This document shows positions 58,401 through 64,000 of a stretch of DNA of 64,000 nt, in pieces. Positions within the stretch are counted from its first letter, which is position 1; the number at the start of each line of letters is the position of its first letter. The position numbers were made by a program, and so were the translations under genes. Origin of the DNA: Microaerobacter geothermalis (GTDB lineage Bacteria > Bacillota > Bacilli > DSM-22679); assembly GCF_021608135.1 (NCBI RefSeq), contig NZ_JAKIHL010000005.1, positions 1 to 64,000 of the forward strand. Reading direction: 5' to 3'. Below the pieces are notes generated by a model. The model saw only the letters and a program-made list of their open reading frames with translations. It had not been told where the DNA came from and ran no database searches.

Positions 58401-60170
58401 ATGTCAATACAAATCGGTATTGTCTTAACGGTTATCACGGTCATGACAGCTTTACTTGTAAAAGAGGTGGCAAGGCCAGAGATTATCGTATCGTTTTCTG
58501 TCACGGTACTCTTGCTGTTGGGTATTATTACCCCAGCTGAAGCGTTGCGGGGGTTCTCTAACGAAGGTATGGTAACCATTGCATTATTATTTATTGTTGC
58601 AGGTGTTGTGCAACAAAGTGGACTTTTAAATCAGATCGTACAAAAAATACTTGGAAATGGAACTCGTCCCAGATTGGTTCTGTTACGAATGATGGTTCCT
58701 GTTACAGGAATGTCTGCTTTCATGAATAATACACCCATTGTGGTCATGTTAATGTCATATATAAGAAAATGGTGCAGTGAACACCAAATTTCCCCTTCAA
58801 AGTTTTTATTGCCTCTTTCATATGCGGCTATTTTTGGTGGGCTTATCACCTTAATAGGAACATCGACCAATCTTGTTGTTCATGGTTTAATGTTAGAAAA
58901 TGGCATGAAGGGGTTGGCGATGTTTGAACTGGCGATTGTGGGTGTTCCAGCGGCACTTTTAGGTATTATCTATATGATGACGATTGGCTATAAGCTGCTT
59001 CCTGAGAAAGGTACCATAGAAGAAGCCCTTAAGGAAAGCAGTCGTGAGTATCTTGCTGAGGTGGTCGTAGAACCTGATTCAGTAGTGATTGGAAAAACAA
59101 TTGAAGAAGCAGGGTTGCGGAATTTGACAGGACTTTACTTGATTGAAATAATTCGTAATCATGAACGAATAACACCAGTCCCGTTTTATGAAGAAATTCA
59201 ATCAGGAGACAGACTGATTTTTACAGGGATTGTATCTACCATTGTCGAATTACAAAATATGAAAGGACTTAGAATAGAAACAGGTTCGGAATTAAATATA
59301 GATCAATTAAAAAATGGACATGCCCAGTTAGTAGAAGCGGTTGTCTCACATCATTCAACCCTTTTACATAAATCGATTAAACAGAATAACTTTCGAAGTA
59401 AATATGATGCTGCAGTGGTTGCAGTGCATAGAAACCATGAAAGAATTCAAAGTAAAATTGGTGACATTGTGTTAAAACCAGGAGATGTGTTGCTGCTTTT
59501 AGTTGGAAAAGACTTTAAAAAGAGATGGAATCAATCCAATGACTTCTATTTAGTTTCTCAAATAGAAAAACCGAACATGATTGATTCTAAGAAATCAAAA
59601 ATCGCAATAACCTCTTTGGTAGCCATGATTTTGCTAGCGAGTTTTAATATATTATCATTGGTAGAAGCAGCTATCGTGGCCGTTGCAATACTCGTCCTAT
59701 CAAAATGTATCACCCCAGAAGAAATGAAGAAGTACATTCAATTTCATGTATTGTTGCTGATTGCCAGTTCGTTTGGAATCGGAATCGCTTTAGAAAAAAC
59801 AGGGGCTGCAAAATGGATTGCATCAAATATGATTACAATCGTAGATAATTTTAGCATGATCGGAATGCTTATTGTGATTTATTTATTAACAAACATCTTC
59901 ACTGAAATCATTACGAATAGTGCAGCTGCAGTCATGATGTTTCCCATTGCAACAGCACTGGCAAATGAAGCAGGGGCCGATCCAATGCCTTTTATTATTA
60001 CGTTAGCAATTGCAGCCTCTGCTAGTTTTGTTACACCAATCGGATATCAGACGAATCTCATCGTATATGGACCTGGTGGGTATCAATATAAGGATTATGT
60101 GAAAGTAGGGGTACCCTTAAGTTTAATATATATGGTTGTTACAGTTTCTATCGTTAATCTAGTTTGGTAA
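58401..60170 (+). CDS. SLC13/DASS-type permease with RCK-C domains, probable sulfate transporter
   Basis: Membrane protein of 589 residues: a first half of the transporter (about 1-190, with GLITLIGTSTNLVVHGLM), two cytoplasmic TrkA-C/RCK-C regulatory modules (about 205-290 and 300-375), and a second half (to the end, with NIFTEIITNSAAAVMMFPIA and the matching TPIGYQTNLIVYGPGGY). The paired NxxT-type motifs are the substrate and sodium sites. This layout occurs in sulfate permeases such as those next to sat and cysC. It lies 28 bases after sat. Confidence 0.85.
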   Translation: MSIQIGIVLTVITVMTALLVKEVARPEIIVSFSVTVLLLLGIITPAEALRGFSNEGMVTIALLFIVAGVVQQSGLLNQIVQKILGNGTRPRLVLLRMMVPVTGMSAFMNNTPIVVMLMSYIRKWCSEHQISPSKFLLPLSYAAIFGGLITLIGTSTNLVVHGLMLENGMKGLAMFELAIVGVPAALLGIIYMMTIGYKLLPEKGTIEEALKESSREYLAEVVVEPDSVVIGKTIEEAGLRNLTGLYLIEIIRNHERITPVPFYEEIQSGDRLIFTGIVSTIVELQNMKGLRIETGSELNIDQLKNGHAQLVEAVVSHHSTLLHKSIKQNNFRSKYDAAVVAVHRNHERIQSKIGDIVLKPGDVLLLLVGKDFKKRWNQSNDFYLVSQIEKPNMIDSKKSKIAITSLVAMILLASFNILSLVEAAIVAVAILVLSKCITPEEMKKYIQFHVLLLIASSFGIGIALEKTGAAKWIASNMITIVDNFSMIGMLIVIYLLTNIFTEIITNSAAAVMMFPIATALANEAGADPMPFIITLAIAASASFVTPIGYQTNLIVYGPGGYQYKDYVKVGVPLSLIYMVVTVSIVNLVW

Positions 60171-60206
60171 ATGGAAAGGAAATCATGTGGAGGGTGGATG
60201 ATACAA

Positions 60207-60824
60207 ATGCTTACGAAATCAGATAATCTAGTATGGCATGATTCAAGCGTAAAAAAAGAAGACCGACATCGCTTGAACGGACACAGAAGTGGAGTGATCT
60301 GGTTTACAGGTTTATCTGGATCTGGGAAATCAACATTAGCCAATGCAGTAGATAGAGAACTCTATAAACATAACATTCGTTCTTATGTTTTGGATGGCGA
60401 TAATATTCGTCATGGATTAAATCGTAACCTTGGTTTTAGTCCAGAAGATCGCCAAGAAAATATTCGTCGCATCGGTGAAGTCTCTAAATTATTTGTTGAT
60501 GCCGGTTTATTTGTACTAACGGCATTCATTTCCCCGTATAGAAATGATCGAGAGATGGTACGAAGATTGCTGAATAATGATGAGTTTATTGAAGTTTATG
60601 TGAAATGCTCAATTGATGAATGTGAACGACGCGATCCCAAAGGGTTATATGAAAAGGCCAGAAAAGGTGAAATCAAGGAATTCACAGGGATTTCAGCTCC
60701 ATATGAAGAACCTATAAATCCTGAAATCATTATTGAGACGGATAAACAATCGTTAGAAGAATCAGTGGCACAGGTGATGGAGTATTTAAAAGGCTTGTAT
60801 GATCTGAAAATGTTGGATAAATAA
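60207..60824 (+). CDS. cysC: Adenylylsulfate kinase
   Basis: Phosphorylates APS to PAPS, the sulfate donor. The 205-residue protein has the P-loop GLSGSGKS at 35-42 and the APS-binding segments [33 protein letters not shown] and [13 protein letters not shown]. Of three in-frame ATG codons, 60207 has the best distance to GGAGGGTGG. It follows the permease with 36 bases between. Confidence 0.95.
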   Translation: MLTKSDNLVWHDSSVKKEDRHRLNGHRSGVIWFTGLSGSGKSTLANAVDRELYKHNIRSYVLDGDNIRHGLNRNLGFSPEDRQENIRRIGEVSKLFVDAGLFVLTAFISPYRNDREMVRRLLNNDEFIEVYVKCSIDECERRDPKGLYEKARKGEIKEFTGISAPYEEPINPEIIIETDKQSLEESVAQVMEYLKGLYDLKMLDK

Positions 60825-60870
60825 AGCAGGTCATTAATAAAATGAAAAACAAAAACGGGAGTAAATGATC

Positions 60871-61686
60871 ATGTTGAATATAGATATCCAAAAAGTGATT
60901 GAAATCGCGAAAGAGGCTGGTCAAGAAATATTAAAAATCTATCATACGGATTTTTCTGTTCAAAAGAAAGAAGATGATTCACCTTTAACGGCTGCTGATC
61001 AAGCATCTCACCAAGTCATTAGTAAAGAGTTAAGTGCTTTGTACCCTGATATCCCAATTTTATCCGAAGAAGGTAAAGATATCCTATACAAAGAGAGAAT
61101 AAATTGGAAACGGTTTTGGCTCGTGGATCCCTTAGATGGAACAAAGGAATTTATTAACAGAAATGGAGAGTTTACTGTTAATATTGCTCTTATAGAAAAT
61201 GGATATCCTGTGTTAGGGGTTATTTATGTGCCTGAGTTTGATATCTTGTATTACGGTACTCAGCAAGATGGCGCACTTAAAATTAATCAAAATGGAGATG
61301 TAGAAAAATTAAAAGTAAAACAAGTTGAAAGTGATTCATTTACTATAGTAGAAAGTCGCTCTCATCCTTCAAAGGAATTGGAAGAATGGATGAAAGAGAT
61401 CAAGAAGAAATATGGTAACATAGAGAGAGTGAAGCGAGGAAGTTCATTGAAGTTTTGTGCAGTCGCTGAGGGATTAGCTGATCTTTATCCAAGATTAGGT
61501 CCTACCATGGAATGGGATACGGCAGCTGGGCAGGCCATCGTGGAAGCGGCAGGGGGATGTGTCGTTACACTAGAAGGAAAGCGATTGTCTTATAATAAAG
61601 AAAGCTTAAAGAATGGTGGGTTCTTGGTTTCGAAGAATTCAGATGTTCAGGCCCCAAATCTGTCTACGATTCAGAGCTCTAATTGA
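60871..61686 (+). CDS. cysQ: 3'(2'),5'-bisphosphate nucleotidase (PAP phosphatase)
   Basis: Hydrolyses 3'-phosphoadenosine 5'-phosphate (PAP), the by-product of sulfotransfer, to AMP. The 271-residue protein shows the metal-dependent phosphatase motifs LSEEGKD, DPLDGTKEFINR and EWDTAAGQAIVEAAGG. An ATG six bases earlier is also possible. Its presence beside cysC with no PAPS reductase nearby points to PAPS use by sulfotransferases. Confidence 0.94.
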   Translation: MLNIDIQKVIEIAKEAGQEILKIYHTDFSVQKKEDDSPLTAADQASHQVISKELSALYPDIPILSEEGKDILYKERINWKRFWLVDPLDGTKEFINRNGEFTVNIALIENGYPVLGVIYVPEFDILYYGTQQDGALKINQNGDVEKLKVKQVESDSFTIVESRSHPSKELEEWMKEIKKKYGNIERVKRGSSLKFCAVAEGLADLYPRLGPTMEWDTAAGQAIVEAAGGCVVTLEGKRLSYNKESLKNGGFLVSKNSDVQAPNLSTIQSSN

Positions 61687-61741
61687 TCTTCTACTCTTGA
61701 ATGTTACAGGAATCGATGGAAGAAGATGAGAAGGGGAAGTT

Positions 61742-62539
61742 ATGGAAGCTATAATGAAAAAATATACAATATATTTAAAGACATTTAAAAAGTACTCATA
61801 TTTACTTACAATACTTGTAAAAAAAGACGTAAAGAAAAAATATAAAGGCTCCTATTTAGGAATACTATGGAGCTTATTAAATCCACTCCTTAATATGATT
61901 GTTATTACCATTGTTTTCTCTACGTTGTTCGGAAGGACCATTGAAAATTTTCCGGTATATTTATTAAGTGGATTATTATTGTTTGGATTTTTCTCTTCTA
62001 GTACGACTACCGCAATGAAATCAGTAATTCTTTCAGCTAATTTAATAAAGAAAGTGTATATACCTAAATATATTTTTACATTATCGAATATCATATCTAA
62101 TTTTATCTTTTTTGCAATTTCACTTATTGATTTAGTTTTGATTATGGTGGTAACAAGAGCAGACATTACGATGAATGTCATTTATGCGCCCATATACCTT
62201 ATACTATTATTCCTTTTTAGCTGCGGCGTGAGCCTTATCCTTGCCACAATCACCGTATTTTTTAGAGACTTAGAATATTTATATGGAGTTTTAATCACTG
62301 CATTAATGTATGCCTCTGCTATTTTTTATCCAGAAGAGATCATACCTGAGAAATACCAATTTATATTGACATTAAACCCAGTTTATTATTTTATTAGTGG
62401 ATTTAGAAATGTCGTGTATTACGGGTTACCATTAGAACTAAATAATCTATTAATTTCTTCTGCTATAGCTGTTATTAGTATGATCGTCGGCATCTTAGTA
62501 TTTGAAAAAAATCAAGATAAATTCATTCTATATATATAG
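61742..62539 (+). CDS. ABC-2 type polysaccharide export permease (Wzm/TagG-like)
   Basis: Membrane half of an ABC exporter for polysaccharide or teichoic acid chains. The 265-residue protein has six membrane segments and the family start LVKKDVKKKYKGSYLGILWS, and later ATITVFFRDLEYLYGVLI and LNPVYYFISGFRNVVYYG. AT-rich. The neighbouring gene encodes its ATPase. Whether the load is a teichoic acid or another glycan cannot be read from sequence. Confidence 0.9.
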   Translation: MEAIMKKYTIYLKTFKKYSYLLTILVKKDVKKKYKGSYLGILWSLLNPLLNMIVITIVFSTLFGRTIENFPVYLLSGLLLFGFFSSSTTTAMKSVILSANLIKKVYIPKYIFTLSNIISNFIFFAISLIDLVLIMVVTRADITMNVIYAPIYLILLFLFSCGVSLILATITVFFRDLEYLYGVLITALMYASAIFYPEEIIPEKYQFILTLNPVYYFISGFRNVVYYGLPLELNNLLISSAIAVISMIVGILVFEKNQDKFILYI

Positions 62540-62549
62540 GAAGGTTTAC

Positions 62550-63296
62550 ATGGAGAAAGTAGATATACATGTTGACAATGTCACGATGAAATTTAGGGTA
62601 TCCAATGAGAAAGTAGATAGCTTAAAAGAGTATTTCCTAAGAGTTATAAAGAAAAATGTTCGCTATTCTGAATTCCATGCATTAAAATCTATAAGTTTTA
62701 AAATATATCGTGGCGAGCGTGTTGGAATCATAGGACATAATGGAGCAGGAAAGAGTACTTTATTAAAGATTATTTCTGGTGTTTTGAAACCTTCTGAAGG
62801 AAAAGTTTCTGTAAATGGTAGTATTGCTCCTCTTTTAGAATTGGGTGCAGGATTCGATCCGGAACTTTCCGGGGCAGAGAATATTTATCTTAACGGCGCT
62901 ATTCTTGGGAAAACAAAGGAATATATGTATAGTAAGTACAATGAAATCGTAGAGTTTTCAGGTCTTGGAGATTTCATTTATACCCCACTGAAAAACTATT
63001 CATCAGGTATGAGAGCCAGACTTGGCTTTTCAATTGCTACTCAGGTTGATCCAGATATTTTAATAGTAGATGAAATTTTAGGGGTAGGAGACGAACAATT
63101 TAGAAAAAAAAGTTCAGACAAAATGATGGAAATGATAAATAGTGGGAAAACAGTCATTATTGTTTCACATAGCCTTAACCAGATCAAACAACTTACCGAT
63201 AAAGTGATATGGCTTCATAAAGGTGAAATTAAAGAAATTGGGGAGACGAAATCTATTTGTAGTGAGTATCAAAAATTTATGGCTCTTAATCAGTAA
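62550..63296 (+). CDS. ABC polysaccharide exporter ATPase (Wzt/TagH-like)
   Basis: Energises the neighbouring permease. The 248-residue protein has the Walker A GHNGAGKST at 62-70, the signature YSSGMRARLGFS, and Walker B DILIVDEILGVGDEQF. Unlike some Wzt proteins it lacks a C-terminal glycan-binding domain. The ATG follows AGGAAGG; an in-frame upstream codon lies inside the permease gene. Confidence 0.92.
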   Translation: MEKVDIHVDNVTMKFRVSNEKVDSLKEYFLRVIKKNVRYSEFHALKSISFKIYRGERVGIIGHNGAGKSTLLKIISGVLKPSEGKVSVNGSIAPLLELGAGFDPELSGAENIYLNGAILGKTKEYMYSKYNEIVEFSGLGDFIYTPLKNYSSGMRARLGFSIATQVDPDILIVDEILGVGDEQFRKKSSDKMMEMINSGKTVIIVSHSLNQIKQLTDKVIWLHKGEIKEIGETKSICSEYQKFMALNQ

Positions 63297-63526
63297 ATAA
63301 ACTGTATTAAAAAATTGGGTAATAGCTTTGAACTTAATCCAAGTAAAATATAGAGAAATATTTGGAAATTAGGTATAGGGCCATCATATTTGTCAAACAC
63401 GCTCGGAATTTTACGCCAATGATTTCGATATAGATGAGATTGTTTTCTCAGTTTTGTTTTATAGCATATTGATTATTATTATTTTATAAAAGATCTTGAA
63501 TGAGTAGTAAGGAGGAATAGATAAAT
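63297..63526. other. AT-rich gap, no gene seen
   Basis: About 230 bases between the ABC ATPase and the sulfotransferase gene. Short frames only; no clear terminator. A promoter for the next gene is possible but no good match was found. Confidence 0.4.
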
Positions 63527-64000
63527 ATGGGCAGTAATAGAAAACATCACGTGATTATTACTGGAACGGGTCGAAGTGGTACTACTTTTCTTGTAAAATT
63601 GCTAACTCGTTTAGGATTTGATACAGGATTTACAACTGATTATTTACCACAAAAATGGTACAAAAGGTCATATTCAATATATAATAATTCTATGGGAGGA
63701 TTGGAACATCACGGGTTAGGAGGTAATTTACCATACATAATAAAAAACCCGAAACTAATGTGGGAATTACCTAAGTTGCTTAAAAATAATTCAGTCGTAA
63801 TTGACCATGTCATTATACCCATCAGAGATATTCATGCCGCTTCTGAAAGTCGACGTGTAAATGTTAAAAATGCACCTGAAATTAAAGATCCGAGAATGGT
63901 GCCAGGTGGCTTAGAAGGAGTAAAGGACCCACAAAAACAAGAAGAGTTTTTCTTAGAAAAATTTTATGAGTTTTTTCATTTTCTTTCCACATATAATATT
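63527..64000 (+). CDS. Sulfotransferase family protein, N-terminal part
   Basis: Reading frame open to the window edge, 158 codons present. The start reads MGSNRKHHVIITGTGRSGTT: the loop GTGRSGTTFL (residues 13-22) fits the 5'-phosphosulfate-binding loop of PAPS-dependent sulfotransferases. A later VIIPIRDIHAASESR resembles the 3'-phosphate-binding region (RDP/S-type). AAGGAGGAAT precedes the ATG at 63527. It follows a PAPS synthesis and glycan export cluster, so the target is probably a surface glycan. Function inferred from motif and context. Confidence 0.72.
   Translation, partial: MGSNRKHHVIITGTGRSGTTFLVKLLTRLGFDTGFTTDYLPQKWYKRSYSIYNNSMGGLEHHGLGGNLPYIIKNPKLMWELPKLLKNNSVVIDHVIIPIRDIHAASESRRVNVKNAPEIKDPRMVPGGLEGVKDPQKQEEFFLEKFYEFFHFLSTYNI

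Overview
The window reads as a chromosomal segment of a spore-forming, flagellated, aerobically respiring low-GC Gram-positive bacterium of the Bacillaceae/Bacillales. The evidence is gene order: rpmE-tdk, prfA-prmC-spoIIR-ywlC-mntP-ywlE-rpiB-ywlG-glyA-upp-mnaA, the atp operon, ywzB-ywmB-murA-spoIID, spoIIQ-spoIIID-mbl-flhO-flhP and fabZ follow the same order as in Bacillus subtilis. Purine-rich Shine-Dalgarno sites and TTG/GTG starts fit. I cannot name the genus. No rRNA, tRNA or CRISPR array was found.

Layout. 1-2.0 kb: the edge of an insertion sequence, rpmE, tdk and a spore lipoprotein. 2.0-13.9 kb: translation termination (prfA, prmC), the forespore signal spoIIR, tRNA t6A synthesis (ywlC), metal transporters, the arginine phosphatase ywlE, a chemoreceptor, rpiB, ywlG, glyA, upp and UDP-GlcNAc 2-epimerase. 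13.9-24.6 kb: a block that breaks the B. subtilis order, with an SLH-anchored phosphodiester glycosidase, a GlnK/GlnL-like two-component system, a complete TAXI-type TRAP transporter and a thiolase. 24.7-32.1 kb: the full F1Fo ATP synthase operon. 32.1-41.9 kb: an 11-gene complex I operon (nuoABCDHIJKLMN) without the NADH module nuoEFG. 42-56.4 kb: a diguanylate cyclase, a small regulator, ywzB-ywmB-murA-spoIID interrupted by a MazF-type toxin-antitoxin pair, cardiolipin synthase, spoIIQ-spoIIID-mbl, two flagellar rod/hook genes, and a small accessory patch with a broken coiled-coil gene and a VapBC-type pair. 56.6-64 kb: fabZ, then sat, a sulfate-type permease, cysC, cysQ, a polysaccharide ABC exporter and the start of a PAPS-type sulfotransferase.

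How it works together. Respiration (complex I plus ATP synthase) and the sporulation programme (sigma-F-type promoter matches before spoIIR and spoIIQ, sigma-E-type matches before spoIID and spoIIID) form the core. The right end makes, uses and recycles PAPS next to a glycan exporter and a sulfotransferase with no PAPS reductase in view. This suggests a sulfated cell-surface polysaccharide, which would be unusual for this group.

The most interesting non-gene signal is a family of intergenic repeats. It has two long copies (about 196 bp), two short copies (about 104 bp) and at least three solo right ends, with matching terminal inverted repeats. The long copies carry an extra hairpin in which two stem positions differ by compensatory changes while the loop is nearly invariant. 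A cluster of DnaA boxes at the start of ywlC is a second notable signal.
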